Part shown: positions 10,091-19,883 of the stretch, one piece after another
How positions within the stretch are numbered: the first letter of the stretch is position 1
Layout of the letters: every line of letters begins with the position of its first letter
Assembly: GCF_038443705.2 (NCBI RefSeq)
Contig: NZ_CP151767.2
Span: 1,302,001-1,366,000, forward strand
Direction: 5' to 3'
DNA from: Yoonia sp. SS1-5
Lineage (GTDB): Bacteria; Pseudomonadota; Alphaproteobacteria; Rhodobacterales; Rhodobacteraceae
Length of the DNA stretch: 64,000 bases
Made by a program: the position numbers and the translations under genes
The notes under the pieces: model-generated
Seen by the model: the letters and a program-made list of their open reading frames with translations, nothing else
Told to the model about the DNA's origin: nothing
Databases searched by the model: none

Positions 10091-10425
10091 TGCAGTCGTC
10101 CTCCTGCTGGAATGGTTTGATCAGGGCCGACCAGCACCACGTCACCATTTTCATCCGGCAAACCCAGTACCAGGACCTCGGACATGAATTTGCCAATCTG
10201 GCGCGGTGGAAAATTCACCACGGCCAGTACCTGTCGGCCAATCAATGTACCCGGTGCATAATGCGCCGTGATTTGCGCGGATGTCTTGCGTTCGCCAATC
10301 TCAGGGCCAAAATCCAGCCAGAGCTTGATGGCGGGCTTACGGGCCTCTGGATATGGCTCGGCGCGCAGGATGGTGCCAACCCGAATATCAACGCGCAGGA
10401 AGTCATCAAAACTGATCTCAGCCAT
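10087..10425 (-). CDS. csaA: CsaA-type tRNA-binding protein
   Basis: A 112-residue OB-fold protein starting MAEISFDDFLRVDIRVGTIL. It matches the tRNA-binding domain shared by CsaA, Arc1p and the C-terminus of MetRS (IRVGTILRAEPYPEARKPA, then IGRQVLAVVNFPPRQIGKF and MSEVLVLGLP). CsaA has been described as a chaperone linked to protein export, with tRNA-binding ability. The ATG at 10425 lies inside the end of proC (8-nt overlap); an upstream in-frame ATG would add 20 unrelated residues. Confidence 0.88.
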   Translation of the reverse strand: MAEISFDDFLRVDIRVGTILRAEPYPEARKPAIKLWLDFGPEIGERKTSAQITAHYAPGTLIGRQVLAVVNFPPRQIGKFMSEVLVLGLPDENGDVVLVGPDQTIPAGGRLH

Positions 10426-11233
10426 TTGCCAACTCCCGCGCGCGCTGCGCCGCAGCTGTGACCGCACGTTGCAACAGCTGGCCAAGACCGGTGTCGGGAT
10501 GCATCAGAACGTCAAGCGCGGCCTGCGTGGTGCCGTTGGGAGAGGTCACATTGACCCGCAATTGTGACGGGTCTTCCACCGCCTCTTCGGCCAGAACGCC
10601 CGCACCACCAACTGTCGCCTTGGCCAATTGCATGGCCAGCGGCGCTGGCAGGCCTTCAGCCTCGCCTGCTGCGGCCAATGTCTCGATCAGATGAAAGACA
10701 TAAGCCGGACCCGAACCGGACACTGCCGTGACCGCATCCATCTGCGCCTCGCTATCCAACCGAACAGTCTGACCCACCGACTGCAAAAGTGTCTCCGCAA
10801 GCGCCATATGGGCTGAAGTGGCATGATCATTGCCGATCAGGGCGGTGATGCCCCGCCCGACAGCGGCAGGCGTATTCGGCATGGCACGAATAATCGGCGC
10901 CTCTGGCCCAAATTCGGCACTGAAACGGGCAATCGGTGTCCCTGCGGCAACGGAAATAAACAGGGTGCGGCCTTGCCCTAATGCCTGCATTTGCGGCAGG
11001 GCCGCGCCCATCATCTGCGGTTTGACAGCGATCAATGCAATGGCCGGATCATCGGGCAGTGCCGCGTTAAGATGCACGCCTGTCTGCCCCACCCAATCAG
11101 AGATATGCGGATCAACAACCCAGACCGATCCCGCAGGCAAGCCACTTGCCAGCCAGCCAGCCAACATGGCCGATCCCATCTTGCCACAGCCAAGCAAAAC
11201 CAGGCCGCGTTCGCCCACGTCATTCATATCCAT
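10418..11233 (-). CDS. proC: Pyrroline-5-carboxylate reductase
   Basis: A 271-residue ProC. The N-terminal Rossmann motif is LVLLGCGKMGSAML; RAMPNTPAAVGRGITAL and the C-terminal signature AVSGSGPAYVFHLIETL plus VTSPNGTTQAAL are family hallmarks. It makes proline from pyrroline-5-carboxylate with NAD(P)H. The start at 11233 is chosen because AAGGGG lies 5-10 nt upstream. It is the first gene of the proC-csaA-dehydrogenase operon; why these are linked is not obvious. Confidence 0.92.
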   Translation of the reverse strand: MDMNDVGERGLVLLGCGKMGSAMLAGWLASGLPAGSVWVVDPHISDWVGQTGVHLNAALPDDPAIALIAVKPQMMGAALPQMQALGQGRTLFISVAAGTPIARFSAEFGPEAPIIRAMPNTPAAVGRGITALIGNDHATSAHMALAETLLQSVGQTVRLDSEAQMDAVTAVSGSGPAYVFHLIETLAAAGEAEGLPAPLAMQLAKATVGGAGVLAEEAVEDPSQLRVNVTSPNGTTQAALDVLMHPDTGLGQLLQRAVTAAAQRARELANG

Positions 11234-11266
11234 ATGTTTCCCCTTACTTTGGCCCAAGGGTACGCC

Positions 11267-11298
11267 CTCGTAAGATGGGTTTAAACCCATCCTACGAG
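11267..11298. repeat. 16-bp inverted repeat hairpin
   Basis: CTCGTAAGATGGGTTT is followed at once by its complement with one mismatch, giving a 32-nt near-perfect palindrome between proC and the YbjN gene. Its core (GATGGGT..ACCCATC) matches the hairpin at 9120-9139. It is probably a transcript-end or small dispersed repeat element. Confidence 0.6.
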
Positions 11299-11305
11299 CT
11301 CAATT

Positions 11306-11809
11306 TCAGGCGCGACCGTAAGCGCCACCAATCGCGACCTCGACCGCTTCCTGTGGCGTCCGGTCAGCCCAGGTCACCAGCTGGATTGCGGGGTAATATT
11401 GTTCACACGCACTGACGGCTGCATTGATCATCGTGTCAACCTGATCCGGCCCCGCGATCTGATCCCCGGCCAGCATCAAACCATAGCGATACACCATCAA
11501 TTTTTGCTCTGCCCACCAGGTAAACGCACCTGCCCAGCACCGGTCATTGATTGTGTTCAACGTCTCGTAGAGCGCCGGCATCCGGTCGCTGGGCGGTTCC
11601 ATGTCGAACGTGCAGATCAGGCGCAATGTCTCGTCATACGCCGACCAGGCCAGCGTGATGGAATAGGTGCGCCATTGCCCCTCCACAGCCATTGCAATCT
11701 GGTCGTCATGGATCCGGTCAAATTCCCATGCACGGTGTTCGGCGATGTATTCCACCAGATCAATGGGATGAAGATCATCTGCCTCAATATAGTTTTCGGA
11801 CAATGCCAT
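11306..11809 (-). CDS. YbjN-domain protein
   Basis: A 167-residue YbjN-like protein starting MALSENYIEADDLHPID; an in-frame upstream ATG at 11836 is less likely. The fold resembles the T3SS chaperone-like YbjN family (WRTYSITLAWSAYDETLRLI, RCWAGAFTWWAEQKLMVYR). In enterobacteria YbjN affects motility and stress responses, with unknown mechanism. It stands 16 nt or so beyond the 11267-11298 hairpin, upstream of proC in the same direction, but the hairpin suggests separate transcripts. Confidence 0.8.
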   Translation of the reverse strand: MALSENYIEADDLHPIDLVEYIAEHRAWEFDRIHDDQIAMAVEGQWRTYSITLAWSAYDETLRLICTFDMEPPSDRMPALYETLNTINDRCWAGAFTWWAEQKLMVYRYGLMLAGDQIAGPDQVDTMINAAVSACEQYYPAIQLVTWADRTPQEAVEVAIGGAYGRA

Positions 11810-12016
11810 ATGCTCGGCCTCACTGCTTTGGCGCAAGGGTCATGGCAGTGCCCAAGCGCTAGGTGCCTGCTCTAGGGACGGTGTTGTTCACCATTAGCCC
11901 CTACAAGATATCGTGGCGGCGAGGGGGCGATCTGTAAAGCGATTTCTGACAAAAAAGCGGAACATGCCGCATTTTGATGGGGATAAGTCTGCACCCAGCC
12001 GGACCAAGCCGCAGGT

Positions 12017-12919
12017 TCAGCTTTTCGTGGCGGGCAGCGCAGGGGTGACGGACCGGCGGGCCAAAGCCTCGCGCCAGGTGATAAAACTGACCGAGGCCAT
12101 GATCAGCGCCCCGCCAAGGATGACCCAGCCGTCGACAGCCTCACCAAAGGCCAGCCAGCCCAGCAACACCGCCCAGACCAGCTGCAGAAAAGTCACCGGC
12201 TGCGTGACCGTCAAAGGGGCTGCGGCAAAGGCCAAGGTCATGGCGTAGTGACCCGCAGTCGCAAAGCAGGCCACCAGAAATAACCAGCCCAATTGCGCAA
12301 TCGTTGGTGGCACCCAGACGGCATAGGCAAATGGCGCCAATCCGATTGTGACCGTCACCGACAGCATGCCGACAATCACTGCTGCCGATACTTCGCCCGA
12401 CAATTGCTTGGCCAGCCGGTAACCGATGGCAAAAAACGCCGCCGTCCCCAACATCGCAATATGGCCCATATCAACCTCGCGAATGCCCGGGCGCAGAATA
12501 ATCATGGCACCGGCCAGCGCGATCAATACGGCAATCCAGCGGCGCAGGGGGAGCTTTTCGCCCATGAAGAGAGCCGCGCCAAGGGTCACGTAGATCGGGT
12601 TGAGGTAATTCATCGCGGTCACTTCGGCGATGGGGATGCGGGTCATTGCGTAGAACCACAGAATAACCGCCAGCGTATGGCTGAGGCCCCGCCATCCAAA
12701 CAGCTTCAATTGGCGCCTGGACAGGCGGGCCGCCAAAATTGGCCGGATCATCGGCAGCAGAAAGACCAGCCCCAGCACATAGCGTAAAAACGCAGCCTGC
12801 GCCGCGGGGACAGCATCCCCGACATGTTTTACAATCGCAGTCACCGCAACAAAATTAAGCCCGGTGACCGCCATCCAGAAGATGCCGCGCAGTGGCCTTG
12901 ATGATGGGGGTCCGCTCAT
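12017..12919 (-). CDS. EamA/DMT-superfamily transporter
   Basis: A 300-residue inner-membrane protein with ten predicted membrane helices arranged as two EamA repeats (roughly residues 12-140 and 150-285). Typical pieces are AFLRYVLGLVFLLPM, NYLNPIYVTLGAALFMGEKLP in the first half and QLVWAVLLGWLAFGEAVDGW in the second. Members export metabolites, amino acids or drugs; the substrate cannot be told. The 207 nt between it and the YbjN gene hold no gene that I can support. Confidence 0.85.
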   Translation of the reverse strand: MSGPPSSRPLRGIFWMAVTGLNFVAVTAIVKHVGDAVPAAQAAFLRYVLGLVFLLPMIRPILAARLSRRQLKLFGWRGLSHTLAVILWFYAMTRIPIAEVTAMNYLNPIYVTLGAALFMGEKLPLRRWIAVLIALAGAMIILRPGIREVDMGHIAMLGTAAFFAIGYRLAKQLSGEVSAAVIVGMLSVTVTIGLAPFAYAVWVPPTIAQLGWLFLVACFATAGHYAMTLAFAAAPLTVTQPVTFLQLVWAVLLGWLAFGEAVDGWVILGGALIMASVSFITWREALARRSVTPALPATKS

Positions 12920-12955
12920 CCGTTACCGGTGGCAGGAAGCTGCCCCGATGACAAG

Positions 12956-13705
12956 TCAGCTTTCGGCAAACGCGGCCATCACCTCGTCCGAGGCTTCGAA
13001 ATTGGCCGTGACGCGCTGGATATCATCGTCCTCTTCCAGCGTGTCGAGCAGCTTCATCAACTTGGTCAGGCCGTCAAGATCCAGTTCCGTTGTTATATTC
13101 GGCTGCCAGATCAGCTTGGTCGTTTCGCTTTCACCCAAATCGGCCTCCAGCGCGTTGGCCACTTCGTTCAGGTCGGTATCAGCGCAGATAATCACATGGT
13201 TTTCATCATCGCTTTGCACATCTTCGGCGCCAGCCTCGATAGCCGCCATCATGACCGTATCAGCGTCGCCGACCGCGGCCGGGTAGACCACCTGCCCCTT
13301 GCGGTCGAACATGAACCCGACAGAGCCGGTCTCGCCAAGATTGCCGCCATTCTTCGAAAATGTGGATCGGACGGTCGAGGCCGTCCGGTTCCGGTTATCC
13401 GTCATCGCCTCGACAATCACCGCAACACCATTGGGGCCATACCCCTCGTACCGGATCTCGTCGTAATTTTCGGCGTCCCCACCCTGAGACTTCTTGATCG
13501 CGCGCTCGATCACGTCTTTTGGAACGGATTGGGATTTGGCTTCCTTAACGGCCAGGCGCAGCCGCGGGTTCTTGTCCGGATCCGGGTCGCCCATTTTCGC
13601 GGCCACGGTGATTTCCTTCGCCAGCTTGGAAAACAGCTTTGACCGCAGCTTGTCCTGACGCCCCTTACGGTGCTGGATATTTGCCCATTTGGAATGGCCT
13701 GCCAT
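12956..13705 (-). CDS. YebC/PmpR-family protein
   Basis: A 249-residue YebC protein, beginning with the invariant [45 protein letters not shown] and the acidic C-terminal third are typical. Members are DNA-binding transcriptional regulators or, by more recent work on the family, ribosome-associated factors that relieve stalling at proline-rich stretches. It stands alone. Full length and all conserved motifs are present. Confidence 0.92.
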   Translation of the reverse strand: MAGHSKWANIQHRKGRQDKLRSKLFSKLAKEITVAAKMGDPDPDKNPRLRLAVKEAKSQSVPKDVIERAIKKSQGGDAENYDEIRYEGYGPNGVAVIVEAMTDNRNRTASTVRSTFSKNGGNLGETGSVGFMFDRKGQVVYPAAVGDADTVMMAAIEAGAEDVQSDDENHVIICADTDLNEVANALEADLGESETTKLIWQPNITTELDLDGLTKLMKLLDTLEEDDDIQRVTANFEASDEVMAAFAES

Positions 13706-13844
13706 AGGAAAACCTCGTGTTGTAGCGGATCAATCCGGGCTTCTATAAGGCATCCCTGACCTTCGCTGCAACCCTGCAGGGCCCCTCATTTCTTGGGTCG
13801 CGACAACGCTCTGACAAACGCGTGCGGTTTCATCCCCGACGGGC

Positions 13845-15626
13845 CTATAAGGGCCAGATCAATGGAATGACAAAGGACGCAATCGGCGCCAGGGACAGGT
13901 TAAGCGGGATCCCGAATTTGAGGAAGTCGACAAACTTGTATCCGCCGGGGCCGTATACCAGCGTGTTGGTCTGATAGCCGATCGGGGTGGCGAAACTGGC
14001 GCTGGCCGCAACCATGACCGCCACTACAAGCGGGCGCGCATCAACACCAAGGGCGCTGGCCAGACCAATGGCGATAGGGGTCATCACCACGGCCACCGCA
14101 TTATTCGATACCAGCTCTGTCAGCACGCTGGACAGAAGGTACACCGCCAACACCACAAAAAAGCCCGGAAGCACCGCCATCAGCGGTGAAATTGCATCGG
14201 CGATCATACCCACTGCGCCCGAGGATTGCAGCGCGGACCCGACGACAAGCATGGCAAAGATCAGGGCCAGCAATCGCCCGTCGACGAAAGAAAACGCCTC
14301 TTCCGCGTCGATGCATCCGGTGATCATCACCAAGGTCACCCCGACGATGGCCAGCAGAAGGATCGGGGCAATCCCGATGGCCGCCAGCACGACCACGGAC
14401 AACAGCACAGCAATGGCAATCGGGGCCTTGTTGCGGCGATAGGCGCGTTGCGATGGCTCTGACACGTCACCAAGGTTCATATCTTCGGCGAGACGCTGGA
14501 TATCTTCCGGCGCCCCTTCCAACAGCAGCGTGTCACCGACGCGCACAACCACGTCTTCCATCTGCCGGGCGATATTGGTGTCCCGGCGATGCACGGCGAG
14601 CGTATAGACCGCATAGCGGCGGCGCAGGCGCAGGCTGCCCAGACGGCGCCCGACCATGCGGCAATTGGGCGTGATCAGCACCTCGACCGTTGTGGTTTCC
14701 ACCGCCGATACCTGATCCACGCGGCGTAGTTCCTTATTGGCCTGCAATGACAAAAGCTCGGCCATCTTGGTGCGCAACACCACCCGGTCGCCCACCTGCA
14801 AAGTGACCCCCGTCAGATTGCGCCGCAGCGATGTATCGCCGCGCAGAACGTCAACCAGCCGGACCCCATCACGTTTGAACAATTGAACATCCGTGGCTTC
14901 ACGCCCGATCAGGTTGCTTTCGGGTGGGATAATCGCCTCGGTAAAGAACTTCTTTTTGGATGGATCCGACAGCATCACTGACATGCTTTGACGATCCGGC
15001 AGCAGACGCGGCCCCATGAAATAGAGATAGGTGAACGTCCAGGCGACCACGACAAGGCCCACGGGCAGGATCTCCAGAATGCCGAACGGGGCCATGCCCG
15101 ACGCGCGGGCCACGCCATCGACCAGCAGGTTGGTCGAGGTTCCAAGCAAGGTCATCGTGCCGCCGACGATTGCCGCGTAGCTGAGCGGGATCAGCAATTT
15201 CGAGGCCGAGGTTCCCAACGTGCGGGCCAGTTGCACGAAGACCGGGATCATCACAACAACAAGGGGCGTGTTGTTCATGATTGCACTGGCAAAGGCGACA
15301 AAAAGCAAACCACCCCCAATCGCGCGGGCCGGGCTGATCTGCGCCTGACGCTGGGCCAGTTGGGTCATCGCATTCAGCGCGCCGGTGCGCACCAAGGCGC
15401 CGACGATGATGAACATCGCCGCAATCGTCCAGGGGGCGGGATTGGCCAGCACTGCAACCGCCGCATCATAAGGCAGAACGCCGGTCACCAGCAGAACCGA
15501 CATGCCCGTCATCGCAACAACCTCGGTCGGGAATACCTCGCGCAGGAACATCACGAACATGACGGCAACCACGCCCATGGTCAGCCAAGCGGCCTGCATT
15601 TCTGTAAGGGTGATCCAATCGGCCAT
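13845..15626 (-). CDS. SLC13/DASS-family permease with RCK_C domains
   Basis: A 593-residue membrane protein (start at 15626, MADWITLTEMQAAWL). About five N-terminal helices are followed by a soluble central insert, about residues 200-400, with two TrkA-C/RCK_C modules (LRGDTSLRRNLTGVTLQVGD and MEDVVVRVGDTLLLEGAPED), then the second membrane half ending VAASASFATPIGYQTNTLVYGPGGY. That last motif is the conserved substrate/sodium-binding region of divalent anion symporters. Proteins of this design transport sulfate or dicarboxylates; the RCK modules suggest regulation by a nucleotide or ligand. Confidence 0.85.
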   Translation of the reverse strand: MADWITLTEMQAAWLTMGVVAVMFVMFLREVFPTEVVAMTGMSVLLVTGVLPYDAAVAVLANPAPWTIAAMFIIVGALVRTGALNAMTQLAQRQAQISPARAIGGGLLFVAFASAIMNNTPLVVVMIPVFVQLARTLGTSASKLLIPLSYAAIVGGTMTLLGTSTNLLVDGVARASGMAPFGILEILPVGLVVVAWTFTYLYFMGPRLLPDRQSMSVMLSDPSKKKFFTEAIIPPESNLIGREATDVQLFKRDGVRLVDVLRGDTSLRRNLTGVTLQVGDRVVLRTKMAELLSLQANKELRRVDQVSAVETTTVEVLITPNCRMVGRRLGSLRLRRRYAVYTLAVHRRDTNIARQMEDVVVRVGDTLLLEGAPEDIQRLAEDMNLGDVSEPSQRAYRRNKAPIAIAVLLSVVVLAAIGIAPILLLAIVGVTLVMITGCIDAEEAFSFVDGRLLALIFAMLVVGSALQSSGAVGMIADAISPLMAVLPGFFVVLAVYLLSSVLTELVSNNAVAVVMTPIAIGLASALGVDARPLVVAVMVAASASFATPIGYQTNTLVYGPGGYKFVDFLKFGIPLNLSLAPIASFVIPLIWPL

Positions 15627-15670
15627 AGGTTCCACTCTTAAGGAGCGCGTGACAATGAGCAAGCCAAAGC

Positions 15671-15690
15671 CTTAGGGTCCTGACCCTAGG
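15671..15690. terminator. Short hairpin at gene end (CTTAGGGTC..GACCCTAGG)
   Basis: A 9-bp inverted repeat with one mismatch and a 2-nt centre overlaps the stop codon of the phosphodiesterase gene. It shares the GGGTC/GACCC core with hairpins at 9120, 11267 and 19880. Confidence 0.4.
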
Positions 15691-16498
15691 GCGCCGCCTG
15701 CCCCAGACAACCGCCCTGCCGGACCATGGCAACCCGGTTTGCCTTGCCTGTGCGATCATCGGTCTCGATATACAGACCGGACAATGTGGCCTCTTGCGTT
15801 GCGGGGGTGAACCGCGCCTTTGGCATGCCGGTAATAAACCGGCGCATCGGTTCGGCTTTTTCCATCCCGATGACTGAATTGTAGTCGCCACACATGCCCG
15901 CATCGGTCTGATAGGCCGTGCCGCCGGGAAGAACCATCGCGTCTGCGGTGGGCACATGCGTGTGGGTGCCCACAACAATACTGGCCCGCCCGTCACAAAA
16001 ATGCCCCACGGCCATCTTTTCGGATGTCGCCTCGCAATGGATGTCTACAAGGCTCGCCTGAATTTGCCCGCCCATAGGATATTGGCGCAAAACCGCATCG
16101 AGTGCCGAAAAAGGATCATCAAAGGGGCGTTTCATGAAAACCTGCCCCAAGGCCTGCGCGACCAGCACCTTGCGGCCATTTGTGGCATTGAACACACGTG
16201 CGCCAGCACCGGGGGCCGCTTTGGAGTAATTGAGAGGCCGGATAATACGCGGTTCCGCCTCGATATGGGTCAGCATGTCCTTTTGGTCAAAGGCATGATC
16301 GCCCAAGGTCACCACATCTGCCCCCGCCGCAAATAACAGCTTGGCGTGGTCACCCGACAAGCCCATGCCAGAGGTCGCGTTCTCGCCATTGACCACCACA
16401 AAATCCAGCCGCCAATCCTGCCGCAGTTGCGGCAATTGGGCCTGTACAGCCGCGCGGCCCGAACGGCCCATCACGTCACCAAGGAAAAGAATTCTCAT
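15686..16498 (-). CDS. YmdB/TIGR00282-family metallophosphoesterase
   Basis: A 270-residue protein beginning MRILFLGDVMGRSGR, the first metal-binding motif. The others are VVNGENATSGMGL (Asn, Glu), LGDHAFDQKDM (His), and VVGTHTHVPTADAM with the two metal-binding His. The family (YmdB in Bacillus) hydrolyses 2',3'-cyclic AMP and affects RNA turnover and development. It is often a neighbour of 5-FTHF cyclo-ligase genes in alphaproteobacteria, as here (65 nt). Length is typical. Confidence 0.88.
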   Translation of the reverse strand: MRILFLGDVMGRSGRAAVQAQLPQLRQDWRLDFVVVNGENATSGMGLSGDHAKLLFAAGADVVTLGDHAFDQKDMLTHIEAEPRIIRPLNYSKAAPGAGARVFNATNGRKVLVAQALGQVFMKRPFDDPFSALDAVLRQYPMGGQIQASLVDIHCEATSEKMAVGHFCDGRASIVVGTHTHVPTADAMVLPGGTAYQTDAGMCGDYNSVIGMEKAEPMRRFITGMPKARFTPATQEATLSGLYIETDDRTGKANRVAMVRQGGCLGQAAP

Positions 16499-16562
16499 CC
16501 GCTACCCTTACGAGGTCACCCCGGAAACCGCCACCCGATTATTGCCTGCAAGCACTGCTGTG

Positions 16563-17108
16563 TCAGCCGGGGGTGATCACCCCGGTTTCGGTCACGATCA
16601 TGTCCAAGGGCTGGTCGGTTGGCTCCAGCGGAAGCTTGTCCGCCTCTTGCGCGGCAAAGGCAAAACCGATGGCCAGTGTCGCGCGGGATTTGCGCAACCC
16701 TTCCAATGTGCGGTCGTAAAACCCGCCGCCATAGCCCAATCGCCCGCCTTGCCGGTCGAATGCCACCAGCGGCACGATCACGATTTCAGGTGTCATCCAG
16801 TCACCATCCTGCGGGATAGCGGCGCCAAATTCGCCAGGCTGCATCGGACATCCCGGCGTCCATGTCCGAAACCGCAGCGGTTGCGCCGCGCCAATGATCA
16901 CAGGGACACTGACGGGGCCATGGGCGGACGCCTCTTCCATCGCGGCCAGCGGATCAATTTCCGTGCGCATGGCCATATATCCGGCCAGCGGCACACCGCG
17001 ATAGCCTGCCAGAACCTCGCTCAGGTAGCCGGCCGCATTGCCTGCACTTGCCACATGGGCCGCCTTTCGGCGGGCAAAGGCGGCTTGGCGGGCGGCAGAT
17101 TTATCCAT
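16563..17108 (-). CDS. 5-formyltetrahydrofolate cyclo-ligase
   Basis: A 181-residue protein starting MDKSAARQAAFARRK, with the family pattern of an N-terminal Lys/Arg-rich ATP site and the conserved VPLVAFDRQGGRLGYGGGFYDRTL nucleotide/folate-binding loop. It converts 5-formyl-THF to 5,10-methenyl-THF with ATP. The ATG at 17108 overlaps the mgtE stop by one base (TGATG), so the pair is coupled. An upstream in-frame ATG at 17120 is possible but less economical. Confidence 0.88.
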   Translation of the reverse strand: MDKSAARQAAFARRKAAHVASAGNAAGYLSEVLAGYRGVPLAGYMAMRTEIDPLAAMEEASAHGPVSVPVIIGAAQPLRFRTWTPGCPMQPGEFGAAIPQDGDWMTPEIVIVPLVAFDRQGGRLGYGGGFYDRTLEGLRKSRATLAIGFAFAAQEADKLPLEPTDQPLDMIVTETGVITPG

Positions 17109-18481
17109 CACAACAGCCACAGCGCCGCCAGCCCCAGAAATGCAAAGAAACCCACAATGTCGGTGACCGTCGTTACAAAGGCGCCAGATGCCAGGGCCGG
17201 ATCAACGCCCATACGTTCCAGCACAACCGGCACAATCGTCCCGGCAAGGCCCGCCACCACCAGATTGATCACCATCGCAACACCAATCACCACACCCAGC
17301 ATCGGTGAGCCAAACCAGATCACGCCCACGATACCCATCACAATTGCAAAAATCACGCCGTTGATCAGGCCAACCAAGGCCTCGCGCCGAATGACCCGCC
17401 AGACATTTGCGCCGGTCAGGTCGCGCGTTGCAATGGCGCGCACGGCCACCGTCAAAGACTGCGTACCCGCATTGCCCCCCATGGATGCGACAATGGGCAT
17501 CAGCACGGCCAATGCGACAAGCCCGGCAATGGTCTCCTCGAACAGCGCAATCACCAATGAGGCCAGAATAGCCGTCACCAGATTGACGGCCAGCCAGGGA
17601 AATCGCTGGCGGGTGGTATCAAGAACGCGGTCTGACAAGCTGCCTTCGCCAACGCCGGCCAGTCGCAGGATGTCTTCCTCGGCCTCTTCTTCGAGAAAAA
17701 CCATCGCGTCATCAATGGTGATCACGCCGACGATGCGTTCGTCATCATCGACCACGGGGGCCGTGATCATGTGATAGTGGTTGATCGCCTGCGCGACCTC
17801 TTCCACGTCCTGGGCCACATGGAAGGTCCGGAAACTATCCTCGGCCAGATCCATCAGCGGCGTCGCGCGCGGATGGCTCAGGATCCGGCCCAGCGTCACA
17901 TAGCCGACGGCCTTGAGCCGGGGATCAACCAGAATGATGTGGTAGAATTGTTCGGGCAGCACCACGTCGGAGCGCAGAAAATCAATTGCCTCACCCACCG
18001 TCCAATGCGACGGGGCGCGGACAAGTTCCGATTGCATGTGGCGACCGGCTGATTCCTCGGGGTAGGACAGCGCCTGTTCGACCACGACGCGGTCGCCTGC
18101 ATCCAGCGCCTCGAGCACGGCCTCCTGCTGATCCTCGTCGAGGTATTCGACCAGATCGACAACATCGTCGCTTTCCAGATCGCGCACCGCATCGGCAAGC
18201 TCCGCTGGCGCAAGCTGTTCGATCACTTCTTCGCGCAGGTTTTCGGCCAGTTCCGACAGGATGTCGCCGTCCATGCCGGCATTCCAGATTGCAATCAGGT
18301 CCCGTCGCTGACGGCCATCAATCTGTTCCAGCAAATGCGCGATATCGGCGGGGTGCAGCGGGTCGAGCAGACCGTCGACCGCATCCGCATCGCCACGTTC
18401 CACAGCGTCGCGCACATCGCCGACCAGACGGTCAGTAATGCCAAAGGCTTCTTCGTCGATGTCTTGCTGTGGCTCTGCCAT
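17108..18481 (-). CDS. mgtE: Magnesium transporter MgtE
   Basis: A 457-residue MgtE channel. The N-terminal acidic superhelical domain (residues ~15-130, LHPADIAHLLEQIDGRQRRD) and a CBS pair (~135-260, with HYHMITAPVVDDDERIVGVI) form the cytosolic Mg2+ sensor, followed by five membrane helices containing PIVASMGGNAGTQSLTVAVR, the pore signature. It imports Mg2+ and closes when cytosolic Mg2+ is high (family knowledge). The start at 18481 (MAEPQQD) is favoured over 18508 because a GCAGG site precedes it. It is divergent from guaD. Confidence 0.92.
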   Translation of the reverse strand: MAEPQQDIDEEAFGITDRLVGDVRDAVERGDADAVDGLLDPLHPADIAHLLEQIDGRQRRDLIAIWNAGMDGDILSELAENLREEVIEQLAPAELADAVRDLESDDVVDLVEYLDEDQQEAVLEALDAGDRVVVEQALSYPEESAGRHMQSELVRAPSHWTVGEAIDFLRSDVVLPEQFYHIILVDPRLKAVGYVTLGRILSHPRATPLMDLAEDSFRTFHVAQDVEEVAQAINHYHMITAPVVDDDERIVGVITIDDAMVFLEEEAEEDILRLAGVGEGSLSDRVLDTTRQRFPWLAVNLVTAILASLVIALFEETIAGLVALAVLMPIVASMGGNAGTQSLTVAVRAIATRDLTGANVWRVIRREALVGLINGVIFAIVMGIVGVIWFGSPMLGVVIGVAMVINLVVAGLAGTIVPVVLERMGVDPALASGAFVTTVTDIVGFFAFLGLAALWLL

Positions 18482-18590
18482 GGCGACCTGCTTTCTGCCT
18501 TGCAACATAGTGAAGTGGCGCAGGCAGACAACGGCAAATACAAGCTTTTCAGCGATTTACGCCAAGCGCTGGCGGCCCTAGACTGGCGCG

Positions 18591-19883
18591 ATGACACAGC
18601 ACCTTCTTTTGGGGCAGACCCTTGGTTTTTCGGGCAACCCGCTGACCCATGATTGGGCGGACATGGTCGCGTTTGACAGCGCCGGTGGCGTTTTGATTGA
18701 AGACGACCGGATTGCGGCGGTGGGCAATGGTGCGACGCTGGCAAAGGCCCATCCGGACGCGCAGGTCACCAATTACGGCGACCACCTGATCAGCGCGGGC
18801 TTTGTGGACGCGCATATGCATTATCCGCAAACCGGCATGATCGCGAGTTGGGGCAAGCAACTGATCGACTGGCTGAACAGTTACACCTTTCCAGAAGAGA
18901 CCCGCTTTGCTGACGCCGCCTATGCAGATGACGTCGCCGCGCGCACCCTTGATCTGGCATTGTCCCACGGCACAACAACACTGACCAGCTTTTGCACAAG
19001 CCACCCGCAAAGCGTCGATGCCTTCTTCGCGGCGGCAGCAACGCGCAACATGGCTGTGGTTGCGGGCAAGACATGCATGGACCGCAACGCGCCCGCCAAC
19101 CTGTGCGATACTGCCCAGACGGCTTATGACGACAGCAAGCGTCTGCTGCAGGCGTGGCATGGTCAGGGCCGGGCCGAATACGCGATCACGCCGCGATTTT
19201 CGCCCACATCAACCCCCGCGCAGCTTGAAGCACTCGGCGCGCTATGGGCTGAATATCCCGATGTGCTGATGCAAACGCACCTTAGCGAACAACACCCAGA
19301 GATCGCGTGGGTCGCAGAACTTTATCCCGATGCCCGCGACTATCTTGATACGTACGAGATGTTCGGCCTGCTGGGGGAAAGAGGGCTTTATGGGCATGCC
19401 ATTCACCTGCAACAACGCGAGATTGACCGCCTGCGCGAGGTCGGCGGCGCCGTGGTGCATTGCCCGACGTCCAACACCTTTATCGGATCGGGCCTGTTCG
19501 ATCTGATGGGCCTTGCCGCCGCAGGGCTCCGCATCGGTCTGGCCACGGATACCGGGGGCGGATCATCTTTTTCGATGCTGCGCACAATGGCGGCGGCCTA
19601 TGAAATCGGGCAGTTGCGCGGAACGGTCCTGCATCCGGCACAGCTGATGTGGCTGGCGACAGAGGCTAGCGCCGCGGCCTTGCATCAATCCGGGCAAATC
19701 GGGTCCCTGCGCCCTGGTGCAATGGCCGATATTGCGGTGCTCGATCTTGCCTCGACACCTGTGATTGCGCAGCGCCATGCCCGTGCGACGGGTATTTGGG
19801 ATGCGCTGTTTCCCACGATTATGATGGGCGATGATCGGGCGATTGCAGATGTCTGGATCGCGGGCAGTCGGTGGACCCACTAG
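18591..19883 (+). CDS. guaD: Guanine deaminase
   Basis: A 430-residue amidohydrolase of the GuaD type. Zinc ligands lie in GFVDAHMHYPQTGMI (HxH), TQTHLSEQHPE (His, Glu) and GLATDTGGGSSFSML (Asp); CPTSNTFIGSG binds substrate. It converts guanine to xanthine and ammonia, feeding purine catabolism. A second purine-type deaminase gene lies 550 nt further on in the opposite direction, consistent with a local purine salvage/degradation group. The stop coincides with a small hairpin. Confidence 0.9.
   Translation: MTQHLLLGQTLGFSGNPLTHDWADMVAFDSAGGVLIEDDRIAAVGNGATLAKAHPDAQVTNYGDHLISAGFVDAHMHYPQTGMIASWGKQLIDWLNSYTFPEETRFADAAYADDVAARTLDLALSHGTTTLTSFCTSHPQSVDAFFAAAATRNMAVVAGKTCMDRNAPANLCDTAQTAYDDSKRLLQAWHGQGRAEYAITPRFSPTSTPAQLEALGALWAEYPDVLMQTHLSEQHPEIAWVAELYPDARDYLDTYEMFGLLGERGLYGHAIHLQQREIDRLREVGGAVVHCPTSNTFIGSGLFDLMGLAAAGLRIGLATDTGGGSSFSMLRTMAAAYEIGQLRGTVLHPAQLMWLATEASAAALHQSGQIGSLRPGAMADIAVLDLASTPVIAQRHARATGIWDALFPTIMMGDDRAIADVWIAGSRWTH

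Noticed and set aside
16341..17774. 477-residue plus-strand open frame
   Set aside because: It covers 5-FTHF cyclo-ligase and mgtE in antisense and is Ser/Thr/Arg-rich without any family motif.
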